DNA of 64,000 bases, taken from NCBI RefSeq assembly GCF_014596565.1, contig NZ_NOIN01000001.1, positions 248,001 to 312,000 of the forward strand, read 5' to 3'. Position 1 is the first letter of the stretch, and each line of letters begins with the position of its first letter. Below, in pieces: positions 50,558 to 59,995 of this stretch. Position numbers and translations under genes: made by a program. The DNA is from Pseudomonas sp. PSB18. GTDB lineage: Bacteria; Pseudomonadota; Gammaproteobacteria; Pseudomonadales; Pseudomonadaceae. Below the pieces are notes generated by a model. It saw only the letters and a list, made by a program, of their open reading frames with translations. It was not told the DNA's origin and did not search any database.

Positions 50558-52474
50558 ATGCGGTTGTACCTGTGTGAGAAACCGTCCCAGGCCAAGGACG
50601 TCGCTGCCGTGCTCGGCGCCACGCGGCGCGGCGACGGCTGTTGGTTGGGCGCGAACGTCACGGTGACCTGGTGCATCGGCCATCTGCTGGAAACCGCCCC
50701 GCCCGACGCCTACGATGCCCGCTACAAGCGCTGGGTACTGGCGGACCTGCCCATCGTGCCGGCGCAATGGAAAATGACCGTCAAGCCCAAAACCGCCAGC
50801 CAGTACAAGGCGGTCAAGCGCCTGCTGGGGGAAGCCAAGGAACTGGTGATCGCCACCGACGCCGACCGGGAAGGCGAAATGATCGCCCGGGAACTGGTGG
50901 AGTATTGCCGCTATCGCGGACCGATCCAGCGGCTATGGCTGTCGGCCCTCGATGAAGCCTCGATCCGCAAGGCCCTGGCGGCCCTCAAGCCGGGAGCCGA
51001 AACCTTCAACCTGTATCACTCGGCCTTGGGTCGCTCCCGGGCCGACTGGCTGATCGGCATGAACATGAGTCGCCTGTTCACGTTGCTGGGGCGTCAATCC
51101 GGCTACCAGGGCGTGCTGCCGGTGGGCCGGGTACAGACGCCCACCCTGCGACTGGTGGTGGACCGCGACCGCAGCATCGCTGACTTCGTACCGGTCGCCT
51201 ACTGGGCCATCGATGTGCAACTGCGCCACGATGGCACCGCCTTTACCGCCCAGTGGCGCGCCGATCCGGACGCCTGCGACGACCAGGAGCGCTGCCTGAA
51301 CCAGGCCCTGGCCCGTGATGCCGCCCAGGCCATGAGCAACGCCCATACCGCCCTGGTGACCAAGGTGCGCACCGAACGCCTGCGTGAAGCGGCACCGCTG
51401 CCATTCGACCTGGGCACCCTGCAGGAAGTCTGCTCGAAGAAACTCGGCCTCGGCGCCCAGGAAACCCTGGACATCGCCCAGTCGCTCTACGAAACCTACA
51501 AAGTCATCACCTATCCCCGCAGCGATTGCGGCTACCTGCCCTTGAGCCAGCACAGCGAAGCCCCCGCCATCCTGGCCGCCCTCGCCCAGGCCGACCCGGG
51601 CCTCGCGCCGCTGCGCGAACACCTGCAACCGCAACGCAAGTCCCGGGCCTGGAACGACGCCAAGGTCAGCGCCCACCACGGCATCATCCCCACCGCCGCG
51701 GCGAAGAACCTCGACAAGCTCGCCGGCAAGCAACGGGCCGTCTATACGCTGATCCGCGCACGCTATATGGCGCAGTTCCTGCCCAACCATGAGTACGACC
51801 GGACCCAGGCCGACTTCGATTGCGCCGGCCAGGCGCTGCGGGCCGTGGGCAAGCAGATCGTCGAGCCCGGCTGGAAACGTGCCTTGCCCGAAGCGCTGGC
51901 CCCCGCCAGGGGCCGTGAAGCCGTGCAGCCGCAAACCTTGCCGGCCCTGGTCGAAGGTCACGGCTGTGATGTGGACGAAGTGACACTCAAGGACCTGTGG
52001 ACCCAGCCTCCCAAGCCGTTCACCGAAGGCGACCTGATCAAGGCGATGAAGAACGTCGCCAAACTGGTGGATGATCCACTGCTCAAGCAGAAGCTCAAGG
52101 ACACCACCGGCATTGGCACCGAAGCGACCCGGGCTTCGATCATCCAGGGCTTGCTCGATCGCGGCTACCTGGTGAAGAACGGCAAGGCCTTGTCTGCCAC
52201 CGCGGCGGCCTGCAGCCTGATCGACGCTGTACCCCGCGCCATCGCCGACCCGGGCACCACCGCCATCTGGGAACAGGCGCTGGACATGGTGCAAAGCGGT
52301 GAGATGAGCCTGGAGGAATTCGTCACCCGACAAGCCGCCTGGATGAGCAAGCATGTCGCCCGCTGCCAGGGCATGAGCCTGACCATCAACGGCCCGGCCA
52401 GCCCTGCCGCAGCGCCCTGGAAGAAAAAGCGCAAGCCGGCCAAGCGCAAGCCCGCCAAAGCCAAAACAACCTGA
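50558..52474 (+). CDS. topB: DNA topoisomerase III
   Basis: The ATG at 50558, preceded by AGGAAAAGGG, gives 638 residues. The Toprim domain (MRLYLCEKPSQAKDVAAVLG; TDADREGEMIAREL) and the catalytic tyrosine motif YPRSDCGYL match bacterial TopB, a type IA enzyme that decatenates replication and recombination intermediates. The C-terminus lacks zinc fingers and ends in a lysine-rich tail (KKKRKPAKRKPAKAK), likely for DNA binding. An earlier in-frame ATG (50531) is less well placed. A perfect SOS box lies upstream. Confidence 0.95.
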   Translation: MRLYLCEKPSQAKDVAAVLGATRRGDGCWLGANVTVTWCIGHLLETAPPDAYDARYKRWVLADLPIVPAQWKMTVKPKTASQYKAVKRLLGEAKELVIATDADREGEMIARELVEYCRYRGPIQRLWLSALDEASIRKALAALKPGAETFNLYHSALGRSRADWLIGMNMSRLFTLLGRQSGYQGVLPVGRVQTPTLRLVVDRDRSIADFVPVAYWAIDVQLRHDGTAFTAQWRADPDACDDQERCLNQALARDAAQAMSNAHTALVTKVRTERLREAAPLPFDLGTLQEVCSKKLGLGAQETLDIAQSLYETYKVITYPRSDCGYLPLSQHSEAPAILAALAQADPGLAPLREHLQPQRKSRAWNDAKVSAHHGIIPTAAAKNLDKLAGKQRAVYTLIRARYMAQFLPNHEYDRTQADFDCAGQALRAVGKQIVEPGWKRALPEALAPARGREAVQPQTLPALVEGHGCDVDEVTLKDLWTQPPKPFTEGDLIKAMKNVAKLVDDPLLKQKLKDTTGIGTEATRASIIQGLLDRGYLVKNGKALSATAAACSLIDAVPRAIADPGTTAIWEQALDMVQSGEMSLEEFVTRQAAWMSKHVARCQGMSLTINGPASPAAAPWKKKRKPAKRKPAKAKTT

Positions 52475-52481
52475 AGCACCT

Positions 52482-52612
52482 TGTGGCGAGGGGATTTATC
52501 CCCGCTGGGGCGCGAAGCGGCCCTAAACACCAACACCTCGTATATCAGATAGATTGAGGCGACTCACTTGGGGCCGCTTCGCAGCCCAGCGGGGATAAAT
52601 CCCCTCGCCACA
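52482..52612. repeat. Inverted GGGGATTTATCCCC-type repeat
   Basis: Second copy of the tgtggcgaggggatttatcc / ggataaatcccctcgccaca element, with inner cgctggggcgcgaagcggcc / ggccgcttcgcagcccagcg symmetry, just after topB. Confidence 0.85.
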
Positions 52613-53149
52613 AATAATCCCAAGCCTGACCTGCCCCACTGCGCGCTCCAAGATTTTCATACCCAAACCATTTTGTCCGACAATATGTAGTGACCAAAAA
52701 TAATCACTACAAAACCGTTGACGCCTCCGATTTGCCCTTGCATGATGCAGACGTCTCCCCGATCGGGAGTACAAGCAACCGTTTGAGCAAGCTCGTCTGA
52801 CCGCCGAGCTGTTTTTTTGGATAAGGGACTGCCCACAAGGCAGATTGAAGGTGCTGACCTGGCATGACCGTCCGGTAACAAGGACGAGAAACGTCGGTGA
52901 AGGTCCTCATGACGCGCGTGGTCGACCCTCGAAAGTTGACACTGCCTTAAGGTTCTTCGCTGTTTCTCTTCGTTGTAGCGCATTTGCGTAGCAGCCCTTC
53001 GATAGCACTACACAACCGATGCACGACCCCGTTGAAGTCTGACGGACGAACGCTGACGGCCTGGTTTCGGTAGCAGGCAGGCACTTACCGAGAAGCGAAA
53101 TCTTTGCGAACCACCAGACAGATCAACCAAATGGTCAAGGGGCTTACAC
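52613..53149. other. Gene-poor stretch upstream of the 109-residue protein
   Basis: No convincing gene was found in these 537 bases on either strand; open frames here have irregular composition and no ribosome sites. A small inverted repeat (gtagtga ... tcactac, about 52687-52711) sits in an AT-richer patch. The stretch could hold a promoter, a long leader for the 53150 gene, or an unrecognised small RNA. Confidence 0.5.
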
Positions 53150-53479
53150 ATGAATCTGAACAATCAACCATCTATTGATGAACTGGCTCGCATGTTCGCA
53201 GCACACAAGGACACACTCGACAGCCATATCCTGTGGATCAGCAAGACTGGCCAGGTCCACATGGATTGCCTGTCGCCCTACGCGCATGAAGGCGAGTTCG
53301 AACAGCACCAACAAGACCTGTGCGCCCGGCTGAAGATGTACCGCCGCGGCCAAGGCTACGTGGGCAAGAAGGCTGCGGCCGACAAGGACTTTATCGGTCG
53401 CGTGCTGCAAACGCTGACCCAGGCCTGGCAGTCGATGCAAAACACTTCGCAAGTGCAGGTCATCGACCGCTTCTGCTGA
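53150..53479 (+). CDS. Small conserved-looking protein of unknown function
   Basis: A 109-residue soluble protein (MNLNNQPSIDELARMFAAHK...). The N-terminal half resembles a domain with a WISKTGQVHMDCL segment and a charged helical tail rich in Q, K and R. No catalytic motif was recognised. It is supported by gene-like codon use and a terminator ten bases after its stop. The long gene-free region before it may carry its control signals. Confidence 0.75.
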   Translation: MNLNNQPSIDELARMFAAHKDTLDSHILWISKTGQVHMDCLSPYAHEGEFEQHQQDLCARLKMYRRGQGYVGKKAAADKDFIGRVLQTLTQAWQSMQNTSQVQVIDRFC

Positions 53480-53488
53480 TGCGCAGTT

Positions 53489-53530
53489 GAAAAAAAGGCC
53501 CGTTCCTCCATCAGGAACGGGCCTTTTTTA
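53489..53530 (+). terminator. Bidirectional terminator between the small protein and glutaminase
   Basis: The stem ggcccgttcct / aggaacgggcc has an A-run before it and tttttt after it, fitting use by both convergent genes. Confidence 0.92.
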
Positions 53531-53557
53531 TGGCCTGGTGGCCTGCTCGAATTAACC

Positions 53558-54466
53558 CTAGAACACTGACCAGCCGATTCGCTGGCTGAGCAACTCCAGC
53601 GCCGCCATGCCCGCCAGGGAGTTGCCGGCGGCGTTGAGCTCTGGCGACCAGACGCACACCGTGAAGCGCCCCGGTACCACGGCGACAATCCCGCCGCCCA
53701 CGCCGCTCTTGCCAGGCAGGCCGACACGGTAGGCAAAATTACCCGCCTCGTCGTACAGCCCGCTGGTGGCCATGATGGAGTTGACCTGTTGGGTCTGGCG
53801 GGCACTCAGGATCTGTTCGCCGCTGTGCTTGCAAAAGCCGTCGTTGGCCAGGAAACAGAACGCCCGAGCCAGATCGATGCAGCTCATTCGCAGCGCACAG
53901 TGGCTGAAATAACTGCGCAACACCGCTTCCACGTCGTTATGGAAGTTACCGAACGATTGCATCAAGTAAGCCATCGCCGCATTCCGGGCGCGGTGCTGGT
54001 ACTCCGACTCAGCGACCTTGCCATCCACCATCACCTGGGGATTGCCCGACAGGCGTCGCACGAAATCACGCATCGACAACGCCGGGGCGGCGAAACGCGA
54101 CTGGTTGATATCGCAGATCACCAGGGCGCCGGCGTTGATGAACGGATTGCGTGGGCGACCGCGCTCGAACTCCAACTGCACCAGGGAGTTGAACGGCTGG
54201 CCGGACGGCTCATGGCCCAGGCGCTCCCAGATGGCTTCGCCGGAATGCTCGATGGCCTGCACCAGGCTGAATACCTTGGAAATACTCTGTACCGAAAACG
54301 GCGTTTCGGCATCACCTGCGCAATACATCTCGCCGTCGTTGCCATACACGGCAATGCCCAACTGATTGCCAGGCACGCTGCCCAGGGCCGGAATGTAGTT
54401 GGCCACCTTGCCCTGACCGATCAGGGGGCGAACCGCATCGAGGATCTCGTTCAACAGTGCTTGCAT
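53558..54466 (-). CDS. glsA: Glutaminase
   Basis: A 302-residue serine-dependent glutaminase that turns glutamine into glutamate and ammonia. The beta-lactamase-like SxxK active site lies in [12 protein letters not shown] (about residue 64), with family blocks [28 protein letters not shown] and [15 protein letters not shown]. It is cytosolic with no signal peptide, stands alone, and is followed by a terminator. Start ATG at 54466. Confidence 0.95.
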   Translation of the reverse strand: MQALLNEILDAVRPLIGQGKVANYIPALGSVPGNQLGIAVYGNDGEMYCAGDAETPFSVQSISKVFSLVQAIEHSGEAIWERLGHEPSGQPFNSLVQLEFERGRPRNPFINAGALVICDINQSRFAAPALSMRDFVRRLSGNPQVMVDGKVAESEYQHRARNAAMAYLMQSFGNFHNDVEAVLRSYFSHCALRMSCIDLARAFCFLANDGFCKHSGEQILSARQTQQVNSIMATSGLYDEAGNFAYRVGLPGKSGVGGGIVAVVPGRFTVCVWSPELNAAGNSLAGMAALELLSQRIGWSVF

Positions 54467-54585
54467 GTGCGGGGGTCCAGTGATTCCCCGTTCGAGTGCG
54501 GGGATACAGACCCTAGACGCTGGTGGACGGGATCAGAGCACACTCATGTATCAAGCCGCTCACCTTTCGCTGGGGAAGAGAGTAG

Positions 54586-54674
54586 CTGTGGGAGCAAGGC
54601 TTGCCCGCGATAAAGTCCATGCGGTCCGTCCTGGAACCGAGTCGCTGCCTCGCGGGCAAGCCTTGCTCCCACAG
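54586..54674. repeat. REP inverted pair
   Basis: Opposed copies (ctgtgggagcaaggcttgcc / ggcaagccttgctcccacag) between the divergent glutaminase and 64-residue-protein genes. Confidence 0.85.
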
Positions 54675-54724
54675 AGCACACAATCGAGGGTCTATAGTGA
54701 AAGACCAACCGGCAGGAGGACACG

Positions 54725-54919
54725 ATGCGCCAGATCATGCAGAAAGAACCCTGGTGGGCCTCGCCGCCCAGACCAGGGCAAGATGAAAGCGAGTTGGAAT
54801 GGGGCTGGCTGGTGATTTACAGCGAAGGTGAGCCACGCTTCGAATTCGTCAGGGAACGCCCTTCGGACGAACAGATCCGTCACCGCAAGGGCTGTCGCGT
54901 CACGCTCGGCGCAGAATGA
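54725..54919 (+). CDS. Small protein of unknown function (64 residues)
   Basis: A 64-residue charged protein (MRQIMQKEPWWASPPRPGQD...) preceded by a strong ribosome site (AGGAGGACACG ATG) and rich in W, E and R. No domain was recognised. It ends ten bases before the convergent lipoprotein gene. The good start signal and gene-like codon use favour a real gene. Confidence 0.65.
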   Translation: MRQIMQKEPWWASPPRPGQDESELEWGWLVIYSEGEPRFEFVRERPSDEQIRHRKGCRVTLGAE

Positions 54920-54928
54920 ACCCGCCCG

Positions 54929-55942
54929 TCATGGCTTGATGTCCGGCAACGCCACCGCCTGATTCGCCAACTCCGCCTCCACCAGGTTGCCTTCGATTTC
55001 TTCGTCCAGATAGTACACCGGTGCCAGCACACCACTGAGGGGATGCTTGAGTGACTTGAACCAGGCTTCATCGAACGCGGCGCTCAGGCTTTTGCGAATC
55101 TGCGCCTCCATTTCCGGCCGCTCGCCTTCGTGGATGACCGCGCGAACACCTGCCACGCCCACCGAAATCAGCGCCCCTACCGCCTTCCCGGCCACGGCTG
55201 CGGCCGCACTGGCCGCCCCTCGCGTGGCAAATTGGGCTTCGATCTTTTCACTGGTGCGTTGCGCCACCGTGGCAATCACCGCATCCGACGGGCCCGCCCC
55301 CGTGGCGGTGGCCTTGTTGACGTGGTCGATCAACGCGGCGTAGGCCGGAAGCGTATTCAGCGGCTCAGTGTGGACCATTTCATACAACGAAGCATTGCGC
55401 GCCGCCGGCGGTCCCAGGTTGATCGCAGTAATGCCGTGGAGGCGCCGGTTCATCAATTCGTCTGGAATTTGATGCCTCTGTGCGATCACCTGGACCTGCT
55501 GATTCAGCAGGCGTACGTAATAGCTTGTCGCGGCGGCCCTGATCGCTTCAGGATCGATCTCCACGGCCACCGGTTCCAGCACCCGCTCGCGATATTGCTC
55601 TTGAAGGTAGAGCGCCAGCCGGCTGGAGGGGGAATCCGCTTCGCCCTTGGCACTGGCGGCGTACCAGCTGACTTTCACCGCCATCCACTCCTGGGTCCAG
55701 TAGCTGCTGAACCACGGGATGAACTCAGCCTCAGTCCGTTCGTACACCAGCACCCGCCAATGCTCCATCGACCCGCGAGCATAGACCTCGGCTTGCCCGA
55801 CAGCGCTTTTGGAGGCGGCGATGATCTGCTGGTCGACCTGCCGCCAGGTGTCCGGGGCAACCGCGCTCGCCTGCTGGGCGCGCTGGGGCGTGGCGCACCC
55901 CGCCAGAGCGATCAAAACGGCCAGCACCAGCGAACGCAGCAC
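54929..55942 (-). CDS. Lipoprotein of unknown function
   Basis: A 337-residue protein with a lipoprotein leader (MLRSLVLAVLIALAGC, lipobox LAGC). The mature part is mainly helical and hydrophilic, with an alanine/glycine-rich hydrophobic patch (about residues 245-272, ASAAAAVAGKAVGALISVGVAG), possibly membrane-associating. No known domain was recognised. It ends next to the 64-residue gene and begins 50 bases from the homospermidine synthase stop; both lie on the minus strand. Confidence 0.85.
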   Translation of the reverse strand: MLRSLVLAVLIALAGCATPQRAQQASAVAPDTWRQVDQQIIAASKSAVGQAEVYARGSMEHWRVLVYERTEAEFIPWFSSYWTQEWMAVKVSWYAASAKGEADSPSSRLALYLQEQYRERVLEPVAVEIDPEAIRAAATSYYVRLLNQQVQVIAQRHQIPDELMNRRLHGITAINLGPPAARNASLYEMVHTEPLNTLPAYAALIDHVNKATATGAGPSDAVIATVAQRTSEKIEAQFATRGAASAAAAVAGKAVGALISVGVAGVRAVIHEGERPEMEAQIRKSLSAAFDEAWFKSLKHPLSGVLAPVYYLDEEIEGNLVEAELANQAVALPDIKP

Positions 55943-55992
55943 GATCGCGCCACCCCGGATTCATGTCATCCATGCAATTGAGTATAGGTGCG

Positions 55993-57378
55993 TCAGAGCT
56001 GGACGAAATGCTCGAACTGCCAATCAGCCGCCGCGCCCTCCCCGGCGGGTGTCCAGTCGGTACGTTTGCCCACCAGCGAGCCCAGGTAGGGCCTTGCCAC
56101 CTCCAGCACCCGCTCGTAGTCCATCTGTTCCGGCTCGACGATGCCGCGATCCGGATGTTCCACTGCCCAGACAAGCCCCGCCAACACACCGGCGGCCACT
56201 TGCAGGCTGGTGGCATTGTTGAAGGGCACCAGCGCCCGGGCTTCGTCGACGCTCAGCATCGAGCCGAACCAGTAAGCGTTCAATGCGTGCCCCATCAGCA
56301 GAACGCCCAGCGCGTCGACGCCACCGCTTTCGATTTCACCATTGAGGATCCGCTGTCGGTGCTGAGGCTGCCAGCCGCGACCGATCAGTTCGTGGACGGA
56401 CAGCAACGCGTCGTTGCAGGGGTGGTAGGCGTAGTGCAGCGTGGGTCGATAGAGCAGGACCTGCCGCTTTTTCAGTGTCAGCAGGTCTGCGGTGGACGCG
56501 GTTTCGTGGTGCGTGACCAATAACCCCAGACAGGGCCCGCCCAAGGGCGTCCAGGTCTTGACCCGTACGCTGGCGCTCGGTCGTTCGAGATAGATGGCAT
56601 TGCGGGTGCCGAAGCGATGGCGTCTGGCAGACGCCGGCCATGTTCGTTCATGGGTTCCCCAGCCCAACTCCGCCGGTTGGCTGCCCTCGCTGATGAACCC
56701 ATCCACCGACCACGTATTGACGAACTCATCGTCCTGCTTGAGCCAATGGGAACACTGGGTATCGCGTTCGGCAAAATGTATGACCTTGATGCCCATCTCC
56801 ATGCATAGCCTGGCCCAATCCACGGCTGTGCGGTGCAGCGGCAAGGGATGTTGCAGTTGCGTCGCCAGCTCCACCAGGCCGGCCTTGAGCAGATGAGTAA
56901 TCAAACCGGGATTGGCCCCGTGGGCCACCACTGCGGTAGGACCTTTACCCAATTTTCTGCGCAGCTTCAGCGCCTGGTCGCGCAACGCGTAGTTGCTGCG
57001 ACGCGACAGGTCCAGTCGCGGGTCACGGTAACCGCCCGCCCACGGTTCGACACACGTATCGAGGTACAGCGCTCCTTTATCGAATGCATACGCCATCAGC
57101 GCCAGCGAGCTGACATCCACCGACACATTGATGATGAAGTCCCCTGGTTTGACGATGCGTTCCAGGGTCTGGACAAAGGTAGGCTCGGTCAGCGCCTTGC
57201 GGACAAACCGAATTCCAAGCTCCTTGAACCAGATGTTATGGTCGATCACCGGCGCGATGACGGTGATGCGCTCGATCGGAATGTAGTCCTGCCCCAACAC
57301 CAGCGGAAGGAGGGCGCGGGCAATAGTGCCAAATCCGATAAAGACCAGATGACCGGTAAAAGTGGCCTGGTGTTCCAT
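55993..57378 (-). CDS. hss: Homospermidine synthase
   Basis: A 461-residue protein of the saccharopine-dehydrogenase fold with the N-terminal NAD site (LVFIGFGTIARALLPLVL) and conserved segments VAHGANPGLITH and TWTPLGGPCLGLLV. This family makes homospermidine from two putrescines (or putrescine and spermidine) with NAD+. The start ATG is at 57378. A 24-bp perfect palindrome 58 bases upstream suggests a dedicated regulator. Confidence 0.9.
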   Translation of the reverse strand: MEHQATFTGHLVFIGFGTIARALLPLVLGQDYIPIERITVIAPVIDHNIWFKELGIRFVRKALTEPTFVQTLERIVKPGDFIINVSVDVSSLALMAYAFDKGALYLDTCVEPWAGGYRDPRLDLSRRSNYALRDQALKLRRKLGKGPTAVVAHGANPGLITHLLKAGLVELATQLQHPLPLHRTAVDWARLCMEMGIKVIHFAERDTQCSHWLKQDDEFVNTWSVDGFISEGSQPAELGWGTHERTWPASARRHRFGTRNAIYLERPSASVRVKTWTPLGGPCLGLLVTHHETASTADLLTLKKRQVLLYRPTLHYAYHPCNDALLSVHELIGRGWQPQHRQRILNGEIESGGVDALGVLLMGHALNAYWFGSMLSVDEARALVPFNNATSLQVAAGVLAGLVWAVEHPDRGIVEPEQMDYERVLEVARPYLGSLVGKRTDWTPAGEGAAADWQFEHFVQL

Positions 57379-57435
57379 TGCTGTCTCTCCGGGCTACGAG
57401 TAGTCGAGCCATGAAATACCGGCGAGGGAACATTG

Positions 57436-57459
57436 GATACTGTCAGTCCTGACAGTATC
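57436..57459. promoter_or_regulatory. Long perfect palindrome upstream of hss
   Basis: An 11-bp inverted repeat separated by two bases, gatactgtcag-tc-ctgacagtatc. There is no T-run on either side, so it is more likely an operator than a terminator. No regulator gene is next to it. Confidence 0.6.
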
Positions 57460-57483
57460 GCGCCAAAACTGTCGCCAGGCCCT

Positions 57484-58413
57484 TCAGCCCAGCGCCGTGT
57501 CGAGGAACATCATGACCGCAAACCCCATCATCAACCCCAGGGTGGCCGGGGTTTCATGACCGTTGCGGTGGGTTTCGGGAATCACTTCATGGGACACTAC
57601 GAAGATCATCGCCCCGGCCGCCAGGCCCAGGCTGATGGGATAGGCCACGGCCACGCCCGACGACATGCCCAGGCCGATCACCGAGCCCAGCGGCTCCATC
57701 AGCCCCGAGCCTACCGCGATCAATGCGGCGCGCAAGGTGCTGATGCCGGTGACCCGCAGGGCCATGGCAATGGCGAGCCCTTCGGGTATGTCCTGGATGG
57801 CAATTGCCGTGGTGAGAGGCAGGCCGACCTTGAAGTCACCGTCGGCAAAACTGACGCCGATGGCCATGCCCTCCGGCAGGTTGTGCAAGGTAATCGCGAG
57901 CACGAACAGCCAGACGCGATTGATCCGCTCGGCTTGCGGCCCACGCCGGCCGCTCAATTCATGTTCGTGGGGAATAAACCGGTCAAGGCCGATCATCAGC
58001 GCAACGCCCAACCCCAGGCCGAGCACCACGACAAACGCGGCGAGCAACTGATTGCCGCAAATCACTCGGGCGGCTTCGATGCCGGGTAATATCAGCGAAA
58101 ACGAACTGGCGGCCAACATCATGCCCGCAGCGAAGCCCAACATGATGTCCTGGGTGCGAGAGGAGATATCCCGCAGCACCACGGCCATGATTGCGCCCAA
58201 GGCCGTGGCGGCAAATCCGGATACCCCGCCCAACACCGCATAGCCCAAGTGGTGACGGTCCGCGCCTACCAGTGCGTTATAACCGCTGTAAAGCAACAAC
58301 GCGGCGACAACCGCCAACCCGAGCCAGAAGCTCGCGCCCAGCAGCAGATTGCCTTGCAGAGGATCCAGCCAAGTACGCCAGGGCGATCGGATCCGGGAAG
58401 TCTGCTGGTCCAT
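57484..58413 (-). CDS. ZIP-family divalent metal transporter
   Basis: The ATG at 58413 gives 309 residues (a TTG just before it could add one). About eight membrane helices are visible, and the ZIP metal sites appear as ITLHNLPEGMAIG (helix IV) and IQDIPEGLAIAMAL (helix V). A histidine-containing loop follows helix III (IPHEHELSG). It probably imports zinc or another divalent cation. It ends upstream of the hss palindrome and starts 76 bases from the Mn-catalase stop. Confidence 0.93.
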   Translation of the reverse strand: MDQQTSRIRSPWRTWLDPLQGNLLLGASFWLGLAVVAALLLYSGYNALVGADRHHLGYAVLGGVSGFAATALGAIMAVVLRDISSRTQDIMLGFAAGMMLAASSFSLILPGIEAARVICGNQLLAAFVVVLGLGLGVALMIGLDRFIPHEHELSGRRGPQAERINRVWLFVLAITLHNLPEGMAIGVSFADGDFKVGLPLTTAIAIQDIPEGLAIAMALRVTGISTLRAALIAVGSGLMEPLGSVIGLGMSSGVAVAYPISLGLAAGAMIFVVSHEVIPETHRNGHETPATLGLMMGFAVMMFLDTALG

Positions 58414-58489
58414 CAAATATCCTTACAGGCTTTAGCCAGGCCCTATGGAAGGTTCAGCGAGGAAGCCAGGCCCCCTCGCCGCGTTGTGC

Positions 58490-59371
58490 CTACAGTTTGT
58501 CACCTTGCATCCCTGAACCCAAGTCGGCACCCGTGGTGGGATCGCTCTCGGGGTTGGACATCGTCCGCGCCTTCATGTCCATCAGCAGGGCTTCGTCTTG
58601 TTTACTCAGCTGTACGCTGGCCAAGCCGTCGCCGCCATCCACCGCCGGCGTGGGGTTTTCGACGAACTCCCAATCGTCACCCTGGTTCCAGGAGCCGCGC
58701 ACGGCAGGCTCGCCCTGAGACATGTTGAAGTACACGTTGGTGAACTCCGGCATGCCTGGCAACTTACCTTGAGGGAAATTGGGCTGAATGGAATGCAGGG
58801 CTTTTTCAAATGACAACTGGTGAGCGATTTCCCGAGTCATCAGGAAACCCAAGGCCTCTTTTACACCCGGATCGTCGGTGACGTTCATCAGCCGTTCATA
58901 GACGATTTTGGCCCGGGCCTCGGCTGCGATGTTGGAGCGCATGTCTGCGGTCGGCTCACCAATGGTGTCGATGTAGGCTGCGGTCCAAGGTACACCCGCC
59001 GAGTTGGTCAGGGGTGAACCGGCACCATACAGAAGGCTGGTGATATGGGAATCGTTGCCGGCACCGTTGATGTCCCGGTACAACTGCCCTTCCTTCTCCA
59101 CGCCTTCGGCCATCCTGCCTTTGGCGCCCTTGTTCAGCATCACGATGATCGAACCGATGATCTCCAGGTGGCTGAGCTCTTCGGTGGCGATGTCCATGAG
59201 CAGATCCTTGCGGCCCGGATCGTCCTCGGCCAGCGCCTGGGTGAAATAACGGGATGCCGCCGCCAGTTCTCCCTGGGCCCCACCGAACTGTTCCAGCAGC
59301 AAGTTGGCAAGACCTGGATTCGGCTCCGCCACACGCACGGTGTACTGCAGTCGCTTGTTATGTAGAAACAT
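58490..59371 (-). CDS. Manganese-containing catalase
   Basis: The ATG at 59371 gives 293 residues (MFLHNKRLQYTVRVAEPNPG). The di-manganese ferritin-like ligands are visible in LLLEQFGGAQGELAAASRY, IATEELSHLEIIGS and FLMTREIAHQLSFEKAL. This non-heme catalase breaks down hydrogen peroxide. It lies in a block of stress genes and next to a metal transporter, which could supply manganese. The AT-rich gap 59372-59617 (with gaattaaatttattttttat) probably carries its promoter. Confidence 0.93.
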   Translation of the reverse strand: MFLHNKRLQYTVRVAEPNPGLANLLLEQFGGAQGELAAASRYFTQALAEDDPGRKDLLMDIATEELSHLEIIGSIIVMLNKGAKGRMAEGVEKEGQLYRDINGAGNDSHITSLLYGAGSPLTNSAGVPWTAAYIDTIGEPTADMRSNIAAEARAKIVYERLMNVTDDPGVKEALGFLMTREIAHQLSFEKALHSIQPNFPQGKLPGMPEFTNVYFNMSQGEPAVRGSWNQGDDWEFVENPTPAVDGGDGLASVQLSKQDEALLMDMKARTMSNPESDPTTGADLGSGMQGDKL

Positions 59372-59617
59372 GATTTTGAACTCCTCGATCACGGCACAAC
59401 TTATGGGTCTACCGATAAACGGCAGACTGACAAGAGTCTGAATATATAAAAGGAATTAAATTTATTTTTTATTCAATAACGAAGACAGACGGTAAATACG
59501 GCCCCTTCCAACCTTCAGCTATCGAAATAAAGGGCCAATGCCCCCACGACCTGTCTTCTTGGATTTAACAATACAGGCCCCCGGCGTGGCGCCAAGGGGC
59601 CTGCATGTCATGGCGCA

Positions 59618-59995
59618 TTACGACTTACGACCACCGCCGTGGCTGCTGTCGCCGCCCTTCTTGCCGGCTTCCGAAGCTTTTTCCCGGTCGTTGGCGAAGT
59701 TGCCACCCGATGCCTGGCCACCTTTGCGACCGGCCTCCGAAGCGCGTTCAGGGTCGTTGGCAAAATTGCCGCCAGACGCCTGCCCGCCCTTGCGGCCAGC
59801 CTCTGCGGCGCGTTGAGGGTCATTGGCGAAATTGCCGCCGGACGCCTGGCCACCTTTGCGGCCGGCTTCTGAAGCACGTGCAGGATCGTTGGCAAAATTG
59901 CCCCCGGACGCTTGCCCGCCTTTTTTCCCGGCTTCCGATGCCTTTTCACGATCGTTAGCGAAATTGCCAGGGTTGTTATTGCCTGTATTAGCCAT
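59618..59995 (-). CDS. KGG-repeat stress protein with five repeats
   Basis: The ATG at 59995 (AGGTGA five bases upstream) gives 125 residues. It consists of five 22-residue repeats of the KGG motif (NFANDREKASEAGKKGGQAS pattern, variants PARASEAGR, PQRAAEAGR, PERASEAGR) and a glycine-rich tail. Such short KGG proteins (YciG, GsiB-like) are hydrophilic, disordered and stress-induced. Most carry one to three repeats; five is long. Confidence 0.93.
   Translation of the reverse strand: MANTGNNNPGNFANDREKASEAGKKGGQASGGNFANDPARASEAGRKGGQASGGNFANDPQRAAEAGRKGGQASGGNFANDPERASEAGRKGGQASGGNFANDREKASEAGKKGGDSSHGGGRKS

Noticed and set aside
52657-52983. A 108-residue minus-strand frame in the gene-poor region
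   Set aside because: No ribosome site, no recognisable domain, and codon use unlike neighbouring genes.
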